A stretch of 64,000 nt of DNA. It comes from Clostridium sp. 1001271st1 H5 (GTDB taxonomy: Bacteria > Bacillota > Clostridia > Lachnospirales > Lachnospiraceae). The stretch is from the NCBI RefSeq assembly GCF_005845215.1, contig NZ_SPHO01000016.1, positions 62,001 through 126,000 on the forward strand. Reading direction: 5' to 3'. The notes under the pieces are model-generated. The model was not told where the DNA came from and did not search any database. It worked only from the letters and a program-made list of their open reading frames with translations. A program made the position numbers and the translations under genes. Shown here one piece after another: positions 8,307-17,515 of this stretch. How positions within the stretch are numbered: the first letter of the stretch is position 1; every line of letters starts with the position of its first letter.

Positions 8307-9659
8307 TCACCGCACATAATCCGGGAAATGCTTCTCAATAAAGCTGGTATCTGTATCGCCCTGCTGGAATGCATCATTTTCCAGGATTTCGTACTGGAAA
8401 TTGATATTTGTCTCGATTCCCTCGATGATTACCTCGCCCAGGGCGCTGCGCATCTTGGAGATAGCCGCCTCCCGGTCCTTATCATACACAATCAGCTTCA
8501 TCAGCATGGAGTCGTAGTTTGCAGGCACCTTGTAATCATTGTAGATATGGGTATCCACACGTACCCCGTTGCCTCCGGGAATGTGCACATTGGTAATGCG
8601 TCCGGGACAGGGCATGAAATTCCTGGCCGGATTTTCGGCATTGATTCGGCACTCAATGGCATGGCCCTCAATCCTTACATCCTCCTGGCTGACGCTTAAA
8701 GGCTCCCCTGCCGCCACGCGGATTTGTTCCTTAATCAGGTCCATTCCCGTCACCATCTCAGTTACAGGGTGCTCCACCTGAATTCTGGTATTCATCTCCA
8801 TGAAATAGAAATTTTTATCCTTATCCAGGAGGAATTCAATGGTTCCCGCGTTCTCATAGCCCACTGCCCTGGCTGCCTTTACAGCGGTGTCGCCCATGGC
8901 TTTGCGCAGATTGGGGGAAATCACATCACAGGGCGCTTCCTCCAGCACCTTCTGGTGACGCCTCTGGATGGAGCAGTCGCGCTCTCCCAGATGGACCACG
9001 TTGCCGTGCTTGTCGGCCATAATCTGGAACTCCACATGTCTTGGCTTTTCAATGTATTTCTCGATGTACATGGTGTCGTCGGAAAAGCCCTTCACAGACT
9101 CCATCTGGGCCGCATGAAAGAGCTCCGTAAAGTCCTCTGCGCTCCTGGAAATCCTCATGCCCTTGCCGCCGCCGCCGGATGATGCCTTAATCATCACCGG
9201 GAAGCCGATTTCTTTTGCCATGGCCAGACCGTCCGCAGCCGTATGGACCGGCTCCTTGCTGCCAGGCACCACTGGTACCCCTGCTTCCATCATGGTCTTT
9301 CGGGCTTCGGATTTATTGCCCATCTTATTGATGATTTCAGCGCTGGGCCCGATGAATGCAATATTGCACTCTGCGCACAGCTTGGCAAACCTGGCGTTCT
9401 CAGACAGGAAGCCGAATCCCGGATGGATGGCGTCCGCCTTCATGGCCACCGTGGCAGCCAGTATCCTCTCAATATTCAGATAACTATCCGTGGAGGCTGC
9501 TGGTCCGATACAGATGGCCTCGTCAGCCAGCATAGTGTGAAGGCAGTCCCTGTCAGCCTCGGAATATACGGCCACGGTCTGGATTCCCATCTCACGGCAG
9601 GCCCGGATGACGCGGACCGCAATCTCACCTCTATTGGCAATCAAAATCTTGTTAAACAT
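8307..9659 (-). CDS. accC: Biotin carboxylase subunit of acetyl-CoA carboxylase
   Basis: About 450 residues, the normal AccC length. It starts MFNKILIANRGEIAVRVIRA, has the ATP-grasp glycine loop IKASSGGGGKGMRI, then HLGERDCSIQRRHQKVLEEAP and the active-site stretch EMNTRIQVEHPVTEMVTG. It carboxylates biotin on AccB using ATP and bicarbonate. The second in-frame ATG (9659) is chosen because GAGGGAG lies 8 bases before it but overlaps the first ATG too closely. It lies between fabZ and accDA in the operon. Confidence 0.95.
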   Translation of the reverse strand: MFNKILIANRGEIAVRVIRACREMGIQTVAVYSEADRDCLHTMLADEAICIGPAASTDSYLNIERILAATVAMKADAIHPGFGFLSENARFAKLCAECNIAFIGPSAEIINKMGNKSEARKTMMEAGVPVVPGSKEPVHTAADGLAMAKEIGFPVMIKASSGGGGKGMRISRSAEDFTELFHAAQMESVKGFSDDTMYIEKYIEKPRHVEFQIMADKHGNVVHLGERDCSIQRRHQKVLEEAPCDVISPNLRKAMGDTAVKAARAVGYENAGTIEFLLDKDKNFYFMEMNTRIQVEHPVTEMVTGMDLIKEQIRVAAGEPLSVSQEDVRIEGHAIECRINAENPARNFMPCPGRITNVHIPGGNGVRVDTHIYNDYKVPANYDSMLMKLIVYDKDREAAISKMRSALGEVIIEGIETNINFQYEILENDAFQQGDTDTSFIEKHFPDYVR

Positions 9660-9679
9660 CGGCATTCTCCCTCGATTCC

Positions 9680-10105
9680 CTAACCTACCATAAATGTCAG
9701 CTCTGCGCTCACCGCCAGCTTCCCGTCAACCGTTGCAGTGGCTTTGCCCACGCCTACCGGTCCCTTCTGCTTGATGATTTCACACTCCAGCTTAACCTTG
9801 TCGCCCGGCACTACCTTGCGCTTGAACTTTGCCTTTTCAATTCCGCCAAAGTAAGCCACCTTTCCCTTGAACCCTTCCTGGGACAGTATGGCAACCGCCC
9901 CTGTCTGGGCCAGGGCTTCAATCAGAAGCACCCCTGGCATGACCGGCTCCTGGGGAAAATGTCCCTTGAAAAAGGACTCATCATAGGTCACGCATTTGTA
10001 TCCCACTGCGCGCACGCCCGGTTCCAGCTCCTCTATACAGTCCACCAGCAGGAAAGGATGCCTGTGCGGTATGATTTCCTGGATTTCTTTTACTCCCATC
10101 AACAT
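9680..10105 (-). CDS. fabZ: 3-hydroxyacyl-ACP dehydratase FabZ
   Basis: A 141-residue hot-dog-fold enzyme of standard length. The catalytic His is in FKGHFPQEPVMPGV (His49) and the Glu in LLIEALAQTG (Glu63). The start region reads IQEIIPHRHPFLLVD. It dehydrates 3-hydroxyacyl-ACP in each elongation round. No fabN/fabM-type isomerase is visible in this operon, so how unsaturated fatty acids are made is not explained by this window. GGAGGG precedes the first of two close ATG codons. Confidence 0.95.
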   Translation of the reverse strand: MLMGVKEIQEIIPHRHPFLLVDCIEELEPGVRAVGYKCVTYDESFFKGHFPQEPVMPGVLLIEALAQTGAVAILSQEGFKGKVAYFGGIEKAKFKRKVVPGDKVKLECEIIKQKGPVGVGKATATVDGKLAVSAELTFMVG

Positions 10106-10132
10106 ATCCTTAAATCCCTCCGTCTTTTGATG

Positions 10133-10636
10133 TTACTTGATTCGGAACAACGGCTGGCCGTATTCCACTACTTCCTCGTTGTTCACAAGGACAGCCTCCA
10201 CTATGCCGTCGTATTCGCTTTCAATCTCGTTCATCAGCTTCATGGCCTCGATGATTCCCAGTACCTGGCCCTTTTTCACGGTATCTCCCGCCTGTACAAA
10301 GGGTGCTGCATCCGGTGAGGAGGCATTGTAAAAGGTTCCCACTAAGGGGGAGGCAACTACCTTGTCTGAACCGATATCAGCGCGGTCAGCCGTGTCCTGG
10401 GCTGCCTGAGGCATTACCATACCCTGGGGCATCATGGACGGGCCTGCCAGGCCGTTCTGCACAGCCGCCATCTGCACAGCTGCCGCATCGGCGGACGGGG
10501 CGCTTACCGTCACAATCTGAGGCATCTCTTTTTCACGCTTCAGGGAAAGCTTAAGCTCCCCTTCCTTTAACTCCAGGCTGGTAAGCCCATTGTCGGAAAC
10601 TGCCTGCATCAATTTTATGATTTCATCTACGTTCAT
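10133..10636 (-). CDS. accB: Biotin carboxyl carrier protein
   Basis: 167 residues. An N-terminal helical region is followed by a Pro/Ala/Met-rich linker (about 40-90) and a C-terminal biotinyl domain with the motif EAMKLMNEIES; Lys133 is the predicted biotin site. The preceding SPLVGTFYNASSPDAAPFV segment is typical of AccB. TAGGAGG lies 9 bases before the start. It is the mobile carrier between AccC and the fused carboxyltransferase, which are encoded two genes downstream. Confidence 0.95.
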   Translation of the reverse strand: MNVDEIIKLMQAVSDNGLTSLELKEGELKLSLKREKEMPQIVTVSAPSADAAAVQMAAVQNGLAGPSMMPQGMVMPQAAQDTADRADIGSDKVVASPLVGTFYNASSPDAAPFVQAGDTVKKGQVLGIIEAMKLMNEIESEYDGIVEAVLVNNEEVVEYGQPLFRIK

Positions 10637-10652
10637 AGCTCATGGCCTCCTA

Positions 10653-11891
10653 TTATTCGCTGAACTTCTTCACAATCAGGCTGGCATTGTGTCCGCCAAA
10701 TCCCAGGGAATTGCTGATGGCCACATCCACGTTCATGGATACGCCGTCGCCCATGGTGTAATCCAGGTCGCAGCCCTCTCCCGGTGTCTTCAGTCCTACC
10801 GTGGCATGGATAAATCCGTCCTGGATGGACTTCACACAGGTGATGAACTCCACGCCGCCCGCTGCTCCCAGGAGATGGCCAATCATGGACTTGGTGGAGT
10901 TAATCTTCACCTTTCCTGCATGGTCCCCTAAAGCCAGCTTGATGGCCTTTGTCTCAAATAAATCGTTGTGATGGGTGCTGGTGCCGTGGGCGTTGACATA
11001 ATCAATATCCTCTGCCTCAATGCCTGCGTCCTTCATGGCATTCTCCATGGCGCGGGCAGCCCCGCTTCCGTCCTCTGCCGGGGAGGTAATATGGAATGCG
11101 TCGCAGGTAGCGCCGTATCCCACCACCTCAGCCAGGATATTGGCTCCTCTGGCCTTTGCGTGTTCCAGGGACTCCAGCACTACCACGCCGGCTCCCTCGC
11201 CCATAACAAAGCCATTTCTGTCCTCATCAAAGGGAATGGATGCCCTGGAAGCGTCATCTGTGGTATTCAGGGCTGTAAGGGATGTAAATCCTGCGATGCC
11301 GATTGGTGTAATGCTGGCCTCTGCTCCGCCGGCCACCATCACATCCGCCTCGCCGTACTGGATGGAACGGAATGCTTCACCGATGGAATGGGTTCCGGTT
11401 GCGCATGCAGTTACCACGTTGAAGCATTTTCCCTTAAGTCCGAACTGGATGGCAACATTGCCTGCCGCCATGTTGCTTATCATGAGGGGCACCAGAAGGG
11501 GATTCACGCGGCTGGGTCCCTTCTCATTCAGCTTCTTCACATCCTTTTCCATGGCCTGGAGGGATCCGATGCCGGAACCCACGCACACGCCTACACGGTA
11601 GGGGTCCTCTTTCTCCATATCAATACCGGACTGCTCCAGGGCTTCCTTGGAGGCAGCCACTGCAAACTGTGAAAATGCTTCCATACGGCGGGCTGCCTTG
11701 GCATCCATGTACTGCTTTGGGTCAAATCCCTTTACCTCAGCAGCCAGCTTGCACTTATAGTCGGTTGTATCAAAATACGTAATGGGTCCGATTCCAACTG
11801 TCTTATCCTTAAGTCCCTGCCAGAAGCTCTCCACATCATTTCCAATGGGAGTAATGGCACCCATACCGGTTACTACTACTCTTGTTTTCAT
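10653..11891 (-). CDS. fabF: 3-oxoacyl-ACP synthase II FabF
   Basis: 412 residues, the usual FabF length. The Cys-His-His triad is in VTACATGTHSIG, NAHGTSTHHND and KSMIGHLLGAAGG. It condenses acyl-ACP with malonyl-ACP in elongation. GGAG lies about 11 bases upstream of the start. It is placed between fabG and accB in the operon. Confidence 0.96.
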   Translation of the reverse strand: MKTRVVVTGMGAITPIGNDVESFWQGLKDKTVGIGPITYFDTTDYKCKLAAEVKGFDPKQYMDAKAARRMEAFSQFAVAASKEALEQSGIDMEKEDPYRVGVCVGSGIGSLQAMEKDVKKLNEKGPSRVNPLLVPLMISNMAAGNVAIQFGLKGKCFNVVTACATGTHSIGEAFRSIQYGEADVMVAGGAEASITPIGIAGFTSLTALNTTDDASRASIPFDEDRNGFVMGEGAGVVVLESLEHAKARGANILAEVVGYGATCDAFHITSPAEDGSGAARAMENAMKDAGIEAEDIDYVNAHGTSTHHNDLFETKAIKLALGDHAGKVKINSTKSMIGHLLGAAGGVEFITCVKSIQDGFIHATVGLKTPGEGCDLDYTMGDGVSMNVDVAISNSLGFGGHNASLIVKKFSE

Positions 11892-11943
11892 ACTAATCTC
11901 ACTCCTGTTCTTTTACAGCCTGGATACATGGTTCCAGGTCATC

Positions 11944-12684
11944 CTACATGGCCATTCCGCCGTCCACACTCAGTACCTGGCCTGTGATATATCCTGCCTT
12001 ATCGGAAGCCAGGAAGGCAACTGTCTCCGCAATGTCTTCTGTGCTTCCGAAATGTTTCATTGGAATCTGCTCCGCAGCAGCTGCCTTTACGCTGTCGCTG
12101 AGAACATCGGTCATCTCCGTGGTAATGAAACCAGGAGCCACTGCATTCACCGTGATGCCCCTGCTGGCCAGCTCCCTGGCAGCTGATTTGGTGATGCCGA
12201 TGACGCCGGCCTTGGCCGCGCAGTAATTGGCCTGGCCTGCATTGCCCAGAACCCCTGATACGGAGGAGATGTTGATGATTCTTCCTGCCTTCTGTTTTAA
12301 CATCTGGCGGGAAATATGTTTGATGCAGTTAAATACGCCCTTCAGATTGGTATTGATGACAGCGTCGAAATCTTCCTCTGACATCTTCATGAGCAGGTTG
12401 TCCCTGGTGATTCCTGCATTGTTCACCAGGATATCCAGGCGGCCATATCTGGAAACCACGTCCGCCATCATCCTGCCGCAGCTCTCAAAATCAGAAACAT
12501 TGCACTGAACTGCCTCTGCCCTGCCTCCTGCTGCTTCGATTTCCTTCACAACTTCCTCTGCCTTTGCCGCAGAGCCATTATAATTCACGATTACGGCTGC
12601 GCCTTCCCGGCCCAGGGTAAGGGCAATCTGGCGGCCGATTCCGCGGCTTGCGCCTGTTACCAGTGCAATCTTTCCTTCCAGCAT
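11944..12684 (-). CDS. fabG: 3-oxoacyl-ACP reductase FabG
   Basis: A 246-residue short-chain dehydrogenase. It shows the NADPH-binding motif [13 protein letters not shown] near the N terminus, [14 protein letters not shown], the catalytic Ser in INISSVSG, and Tyr-x3-Lys in YCAAKAG. It ends with the typical [19 protein letters not shown] lies upstream of the start. The fifth gene of the operon, it reduces 3-oxoacyl-ACP. Confidence 0.96.
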   Translation of the reverse strand: MLEGKIALVTGASRGIGRQIALTLGREGAAVIVNYNGSAAKAEEVVKEIEAAGGRAEAVQCNVSDFESCGRMMADVVSRYGRLDILVNNAGITRDNLLMKMSEEDFDAVINTNLKGVFNCIKHISRQMLKQKAGRIINISSVSGVLGNAGQANYCAAKAGVIGITKSAARELASRGITVNAVAPGFITTEMTDVLSDSVKAAAAEQIPMKHFGSTEDIAETVAFLASDKAGYITGQVLSVDGGMAM

Positions 12685-12701
12685 ATAGTCTCTCCTCCTG
12701 A

Positions 12702-13625
12702 TTATGATTTAAGTGCTTCCACTACTTTACCCATATCTTCCAACGTTTCCACATTAAAGGTCTTTACGTCCCGGCTTATTTTTCTCATGAAACCGGCCAG
12801 GGTCTTACCCGGACCAATCTCGATGAAGGTGTTCACGCCGTCCGCAATCATGGCCTCCACGCTCTGCTGCCATCTGACAGAGGATGAAACCTGCCTTGTG
12901 AGCAGCTCCTTTACCTCTCCCGCATTCTTTACATACTGTGCCGTCACATTGGCCACATAGGGAATCTGCGGCTCATGAATCTCCACCTGGGAAAGGACCT
13001 GGCCCAGCTTTTCCCCTGCGGCTGCCAGCATACCGGAATGGAAGGGTCCGCTTACATTTAACATCACCGTTCTCTTTGCTCCGGCTGCCTTCAGCTTCTC
13101 ACACGCTTCCTCCACGGCTGCCTTCTCACCGGAAATTACAATCTGTCCCGGACAGTTATAATTGGCAATCCACACGCCTTCCATGGCTCCTGTCACTTCC
13201 TCAATGGCTGCAGCGTCCAGGGCCAGAATGGCTGCCATGGCGCCCTGTCCCACAGGTACGGCCTCCTGCATAAATATTCCCCTCTGGCGGACTGTGCGGA
13301 TGGCATCCTCGTCACTCATGACTCCGGCCGCTGCCAGGGCGCAGTATTCGCCAAGGCTGAGTCCCGCCGCCACATCCGGCCTGATTCCATTTTCCTCCAG
13401 CACGCGCATCATAGCGATGCTGGCGGTTACCATGGCGGCCTGGGTGTATTCCGTGATATCCAGCCTGTCATTTTCCTCAAAGCACAGCTCCGGCATGGAA
13501 AAGCCCATTAACTCCGTTGCCTTGTCAAAGATTCTTTTTCCGGTCTCAGTCTGCTCGTAGAAATCCTTACCCATTCCGCAGGCCTGGGCTCCCTGTCCCG
13601 GGAAAATAAATGCAATCTTGCTCAT
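12702..13625 (-). CDS. fabD: Malonyl-CoA:ACP transacylase FabD
   Basis: 307 residues. [15 protein letters not shown] lies near the N terminus, the nucleophile Ser90 is in [14 protein letters not shown], and the His is in [10 protein letters not shown]. It moves the malonyl group from CoA to ACP. AAGGAG precedes the start. The gene lies 17 bases before fabG. Confidence 0.95.
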   Translation of the reverse strand: MSKIAFIFPGQGAQACGMGKDFYEQTETGKRIFDKATELMGFSMPELCFEENDRLDITEYTQAAMVTASIAMMRVLEENGIRPDVAAGLSLGEYCALAAAGVMSDEDAIRTVRQRGIFMQEAVPVGQGAMAAILALDAAAIEEVTGAMEGVWIANYNCPGQIVISGEKAAVEEACEKLKAAGAKRTVMLNVSGPFHSGMLAAAGEKLGQVLSQVEIHEPQIPYVANVTAQYVKNAGEVKELLTRQVSSSVRWQQSVEAMIADGVNTFIEIGPGKTLAGFMRKISRDVKTFNVETLEDMGKVVEALKS

Positions 13626-13663
13626 ACCTGTAATCTCCTTATCCTGAATCCTGTCCCAATCCT

Positions 13664-14590
13664 CTAGTTCCAGCCCATCAGCTTTCCTGCCTGGGCCATG
13701 ATTTCCTCAATCATCTCCTTGCAGGTCTGCTCCTTGGATATCATGCCTGCAATCTGTCCGGCCATAACGGTTCCGCCGTTCACATCGCCCTCCATGACTG
13801 CCTTGCGCAGGGTTCCCAGAGTCAGGTACTCCAGCTCCTCAAAGGACCGGCCTTCCTGCTCCAGTTTGATATACTCTCTGGTCATCTGGTTCCTGAGTCC
13901 CCTCACTGGATGGCCGTGGCTGCGTCCTGTAACCGTGGAATCAATGTCCTTGGCCTTGATAACGCGCTGCTTATAATTTTCATGTACAATGGATTCTTTG
14001 GCTACCACGAACCTGGTTCCCATCTGGACTGCCTCAGCGCCCAGCATGAAGGCTGCCGCCATCCCTCTTCCGTCTCCGATACCGCCTGCCGCGATAACCG
14101 GGATGGATACAGCGTCCGCTACCTGGGGCACCAGTGTCATGGTGGTCTGCTCTCCTATATGGCCGCCGGACTCCATTCCCTCAGCAACCACTGCATCCGC
14201 GCCGTATTTCTCCATGCGACGGGCCAGGGCCACGCTGGCAACCACGGGAATCACCTTGATGCCCGCTGCCTTCCACATATCCATATATTTTTCGGGGTTT
14301 CCGGCACCGGTGGTAACCACCTTAATGCCTTCCTCCACAACCACCTTTGCCACATCCTCCGCATGAGGGCTCAGCAGCATGACATTGACGCCAAAAGGCT
14401 TATCTGTCAGCTCCCTGGCCTTGCGGATTTCGTCCCGCACCACTTCTCCCGGTGCGTTGGCTCCGCCAATCAGTCCGAAACCGCCTGCCTCGGATACGGC
14501 TGCCGCCAGGTTGTGTTCTGCTACCCAGGCCATGCCGCCCTGAATAATAGGATATTCAATTCCTAACATTTCTGTAATTCTTGTTTTCAT
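13664..14590 (-). CDS. fabK: FMN-dependent enoyl-ACP reductase FabK
   Basis: A 308-residue TIM-barrel flavoprotein. It begins with MLGIEYPIIQGGMAWVA and has the FabK signature VAEGMESGGHIGE with its catalytic His, followed by IPVIAAGGIGDGRGMAAAFMLGAEAVQMGTRF for FMN binding. Position directly after acpP and before fabD is the common Firmicute order. It replaces FabI as the enoyl reductase and is therefore expected to be triclosan-insensitive (family knowledge). GGAGGT precedes the start. Confidence 0.94.
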   Translation of the reverse strand: MKTRITEMLGIEYPIIQGGMAWVAEHNLAAAVSEAGGFGLIGGANAPGEVVRDEIRKARELTDKPFGVNVMLLSPHAEDVAKVVVEEGIKVVTTGAGNPEKYMDMWKAAGIKVIPVVASVALARRMEKYGADAVVAEGMESGGHIGEQTTMTLVPQVADAVSIPVIAAGGIGDGRGMAAAFMLGAEAVQMGTRFVVAKESIVHENYKQRVIKAKDIDSTVTGRSHGHPVRGLRNQMTREYIKLEQEGRSFEELEYLTLGTLRKAVMEGDVNGGTVMAGQIAGMISKEQTCKEMIEEIMAQAGKLMGWN

Positions 14591-14688
14591 TGTTCTACCT
14601 CCAGTTCTACATTTCCTGGGCTCTCCCCTATTAAAGTAACAGCGTGCTTCAATTCATCCACACGCCGTTGTCAAACCCTATCTGCTAT

Positions 14689-14922
14689 TTAAGCCTCTAC
14701 GCCCTTGCCTTTTAAGTAGTTCATAACCTCGCCCACCGTTGTCAGCTGCTCTAAGTCCTCAGCAGGAATCTCTACGGAGTACTCATCCTCCAGGGCCATA
14801 ACCAGTTCAAACAGGTCTAAGGAATCAGCGCCTAAATCTTCTTTGAAGGAAGAAGCCTCTGTAACGGTATCTGCCTCTACGCTTAACTGCTCTGCAATAA
14901 TTTCTTTCATCTTCTCTAACAT
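14689..14922 (-). CDS. acpP: Acyl carrier protein
   Basis: 77 residues. The phosphopantetheine attachment Ser34 is in DLGADSLDLFELVMALEDE. The start at 14922 is chosen over an upstream extension because AAAGGAGA lies 9 bases before it and the protein then begins MLEKMKEIIAEQL, as in other AcpP. It is acidic and helical. It is followed by a 98-base gap before fabK in which I see no clear promoter. Confidence 0.95.
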   Translation of the reverse strand: MLEKMKEIIAEQLSVEADTVTEASSFKEDLGADSLDLFELVMALEDEYSVEIPAEDLEQLTTVGEVMNYLKGKGVEA

Positions 14923-14972
14923 GATTGTTGTTCTCCTTTTACATTTTCTTGATTTATATTTTAATTTTATTT

Positions 14973-15935
14973 TTACCACTCTATAAGGGCTGCACCCCAG
15001 GTAAGGCCCGCGCCGAATCCTGACAGCACCACTTTGTCTCCGGCTGCCAGCATACCCTTCCGGTTCATCTCATCCAGCAGAACAGGAACCGATGCCCCTG
15101 ATGTATTGCCGTAGTGTTCCATGTTAACCGGGAAACGGTCCACATTTACCTTCAGCCGCTTTGCTATGGATTCAATGATTCGGTAATTGGCCTGATGAAT
15201 GGCGAAATACTTCACATCCTCCACGCCCACGCCGGTATCCTCCAGCACTTCAATTATGCACTGCGGTACCTTTTTCACCGCAAACTTAAATACCTCCTGG
15301 CCGTCCATGGTCATATATCCAAGCTCTGGCTTCTTCCCCATAAGGAAATTCCCGTTGGTCCTGGAACCGCAGGTCAGTACCCCGCCTTTTGTTCCGTCCG
15401 AGTGCATGTTCATTCCCAGGATTCCGGTCACATCCGCCTTTACCACCACTGCCCCTGCGCCGTCTCCAAACAATACGCAGGTTCCCCGGTCCGTCCAGTC
15501 AATCAGCTTGCTTAACACATCCGCGCCAATCACAAGGGCCGTCTTATAGATGCCGCTGCTTAAGAATGCATGGGCTGTGTTCAGTGCGTATACAAAACCG
15601 GTACAGGCCGCGCTTATATCAAAGCAGGCCGCATTTACCGCACCTATCCTGCCCTGTACCTCGCATGCCCCATTGGGGAAACAGAAATCCGGTGAAGAGG
15701 TAGCCAGCAGTATAAGGTCGATTTCCTCAGGCTTTACACCTGCATTCTCCAGGGCGTTGACTGAAGCTTCAGCCGCCATATAGGAGGTGCTTTCGCTGGT
15801 GGCAATCCTTCTGGCCCCTATCCCTGTGCGACTGCGAATCCACTCATCATTGGTCTCCACAATCTTTGCAAGGTCGTCATTGGTCACAATCTGCTCCGGT
15901 ACATATGAACCGGTTCCTATGATTCTTGTTGTCAT
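14973..15935 (-). CDS. fabH: 3-oxoacyl-ACP synthase III FabH
   Basis: About 320 residues. It starts MTTRIIGTGSYVPEQIVTNDDL. The catalytic Cys is in FDISAACTGFVYAL, with His and Asn in FAIHQANYRIIESIAKRL and NTSGASVPVLLDE. An in-frame TTG 30 bases upstream would extend the protein, but the family start argues for the ATG at 15935. It initiates fatty-acid synthesis by condensing acyl-CoA with malonyl-ACP. It is the first gene of the operon. Confidence 0.93.
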   Translation of the reverse strand: MTTRIIGTGSYVPEQIVTNDDLAKIVETNDEWIRSRTGIGARRIATSESTSYMAAEASVNALENAGVKPEEIDLILLATSSPDFCFPNGACEVQGRIGAVNAACFDISAACTGFVYALNTAHAFLSSGIYKTALVIGADVLSKLIDWTDRGTCVLFGDGAGAVVVKADVTGILGMNMHSDGTKGGVLTCGSRTNGNFLMGKKPELGYMTMDGQEVFKFAVKKVPQCIIEVLEDTGVGVEDVKYFAIHQANYRIIESIAKRLKVNVDRFPVNMEHYGNTSGASVPVLLDEMNRKGMLAAGDKVVLSGFGAGLTWGAALIEW

Positions 15936-16008
15936 TCTACTTACCCGTCCCGAATCCATCAGCAATCAGCGGACTCATGCCTTCCTTCTTTTGCTTGCTC
16001 AGAGGAAA

Positions 16009-16027
16009 TACTTTGAACATCAAAGTA
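16009..16027 (-). promoter_or_regulatory. FabT-like operator at the fatty-acid operon start
   Basis: TACTTTGA-ACA-TCAAAGTA is a perfect 8-bp inverted repeat with a 3-base spacer, placed directly after the -10 box and over the predicted transcription start. It resembles the TTTGA-N3-TCAAA boxes bound by the MarR-family repressor FabT in Firmicutes. No fabT gene accompanies the operon. Confidence 0.7.
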
Positions 16028-16056
16028 ATACTACAGGAAAGATAAGTATTTGTCAA
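16028..16056 (-). promoter_or_regulatory. Promoter of the fatty-acid operon
   Basis: On the minus strand, TTGACA (16051-16056), a 17-base spacer and TAGTAT (16028-16033). The leader to the fabH start is about 85 bases. Confidence 0.8.
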
Positions 16057-16104
16057 GAAATATTTTTTGTCGCTTTTTGTTAACTTTACTGTTCTCTGAC
16101 ATTT

Positions 16105-16159
16105 CTTACCAATTCTGACATTTACATATATTGACTTTGCTCCCTGAATTTGGTAAGTT
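16105..16159 (+). promoter_or_regulatory. Promoter region of the AbrB-type gene with dyad
   Basis: TTGACT (16131-16136), 17 bases, TAAGTT (16154-16159). CTTACCAA (16105-16112) is mirrored by TTGGTAAG (16150-16157), which overlaps the -10. The direct repeat TCTGACATTT occurs at 16095-16104 and 16114-16123. Autoregulation is plausible but not shown. Confidence 0.45.
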
Positions 16160-16207
16160 AAACTTGTACAAATGGGGCGAATACAATTTAACAAGGGGGT
16201 ATTAACC

Positions 16208-16471
16208 ATGAAAACCACAGGTGTTATCCGTAAATTGGATGAACTCGGCAGAATCACCCTTCCCATCGAATTAAGAAGAAGCCTTGATTTGGATGTGAAA
16301 GATGGTCTTGAAATCACGGTCCAGGATGACTGCATTATCCTGAAAAAGGCAGAATGTGCCGACATATTCACCGGAAGCACTGACGACCTGCTGGAATACG
16401 AAGGCAAGAAAGTATCCCGTCAGTCCGTTGTTGCTCTGGCTAAATTGGCCGGCCTTAATGTCACCGAGTAA
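16208..16471 (+). CDS. AbrB/SpoVT-family transition-state regulator
   Basis: An 87-residue protein beginning MKTTGVIRKLDELGRITLPIELRRSLDL, the swapped-hairpin AbrB DNA-binding fold. It continues with GLEITVQDDCIILKK and a short C-terminal helical tail. The start at 16208 is supported by AAGGGGG about 8 bases upstream; an upstream in-frame ATG would add 12 unusual residues. Relatives control growth-phase transitions and sporulation. It is transcribed divergently from the fatty-acid operon and ends in a strong terminator. Confidence 0.88.
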   Translation: MKTTGVIRKLDELGRITLPIELRRSLDLDVKDGLEITVQDDCIILKKAECADIFTGSTDDLLEYEGKKVSRQSVVALAKLAGLNVTE

Positions 16472-16491
16472 TCAAAACATGTACATAGAGA

Positions 16492-16545
16492 GAACCTGCG
16501 GCTCCTTCTCAATATCAGAAGGCATCTAAGCCGCAGGTTCTTTCT
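16492..16545 (+). terminator. Terminator after the AbrB-type gene
   Basis: A perfect 12-bp stem GAACCTGCGGCT / AGCCGCAGGTTC, with an inner CCTTCT/AGAAGG extension, is followed by TTTCT. It separates the AbrB-type gene from the convergent rsmI. Confidence 0.85.
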
Positions 16546-16594
16546 ATATTATTACTGCTTTCTATACTATTACCTTCTATATTACTGCATCTAA

Positions 16595-17440
16595 TCACAG
16601 AAGCTGCTGGTACACATCCCGCTTTGTGATTCCCCGGTCCTTTGCCACCGCCTTCATGGCTTCCTTCCTATCCATACCCTGGTCTGTATAATAGGACATA
16701 TGTTCCTGGATTTCCATCTCTTCCCAGCGGCTTATCTGCTCCTTGCGGAGCTGTTCCAGAGGCTTTCCTTCTATTACTATGACACACTCCCCTTTGGGCT
16801 CCTCCACCTGGTAGTGTTCCAGGGCCTCCCGGAACGTGGTCCTGTAAGCTGTCTCATATTTTTTTGTAAGCTCCCTGCATATGGTTATGTTCCTGTCCCC
16901 GAGAACCTCATATAAATCTTCAAGGGTCCTCACCAGATGATGGGGCGCCTCATACACGATGATGGTTCTGGTCTCCTGCCTCAGCTCCTCCAGGATTCTG
17001 GCCCGTTCCTTCTTATCCCCCTTCTCAGAGGGCAGAAATGCCTCAAAGCAGAATCTCCTGGTGGAAAGCCCGGACATGGTAAGGGCCGTGATGCAGGCTG
17101 CCGGGCCCGGAAGGGAAGTGACCCGGATTCCCGCCTCATAACACTGCCTTACCAGCTCCTCTCCGGGGTCCGATATACCTGGGGTCCCTGCATCCGTAAT
17201 CAGGGCTATGTTCAGCCCTTCCTCCAGCTGACCCACCAGATATCTGGCCTTGTCCACCTTGTTATACTCATGGTAGCTGGTCATGGGAGTCTTTATATCA
17301 AAATGATTCAGAAGCTTGATGCTGTGGCGTGTGTCCTCCGCAGCAATCAAATCCGCTTCCTTTAATGTCTTAAGTACCCTGAAGGTAATGTCCTCCAGAT
17401 TGCCGATTGGCGTGGCGCAGAGATATAATGTTCCTGCCAT
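16595..17440 (-). CDS. rsmI: 16S rRNA 2'-O-methyltransferase RsmI
   Basis: 281 residues. It starts MAGTLYLCATPIGNLEDITFRVLKTL and continues DLIAAEDTRHSIKLLNHF; both are hallmark stretches of the RsmI tetrapyrrole-methylase fold. SLPGPAACITALTMSGLSTRRFCFEAFLPSE is the AdoMet-binding region. It methylates the ribose of C1402 in 16S rRNA. It is the last gene of the holB-ricT-trmN6-rsmI run, an order conserved with Bacillus. Confidence 0.94.
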   Translation of the reverse strand: MAGTLYLCATPIGNLEDITFRVLKTLKEADLIAAEDTRHSIKLLNHFDIKTPMTSYHEYNKVDKARYLVGQLEEGLNIALITDAGTPGISDPGEELVRQCYEAGIRVTSLPGPAACITALTMSGLSTRRFCFEAFLPSEKGDKKERARILEELRQETRTIIVYEAPHHLVRTLEDLYEVLGDRNITICRELTKKYETAYRTTFREALEHYQVEEPKGECVIVIEGKPLEQLRKEQISRWEEMEIQEHMSYYTDQGMDRKEAMKAVAKDRGITKRDVYQQLL

Positions 17441-17515
17441 GAGCCTCTCCCTTCTGTCCGCTGAGCCCCGTTTGTCCGTCCATTGGACTCCTGCCCTCGC
17501 ACATCATATAATCCG

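Noticed and set aside
6825-15783. Plus-strand reading frames across the fatty-acid operon
   Set aside because: They are antisense to well-supported genes, lack ribosome-binding sites and resemble no family.
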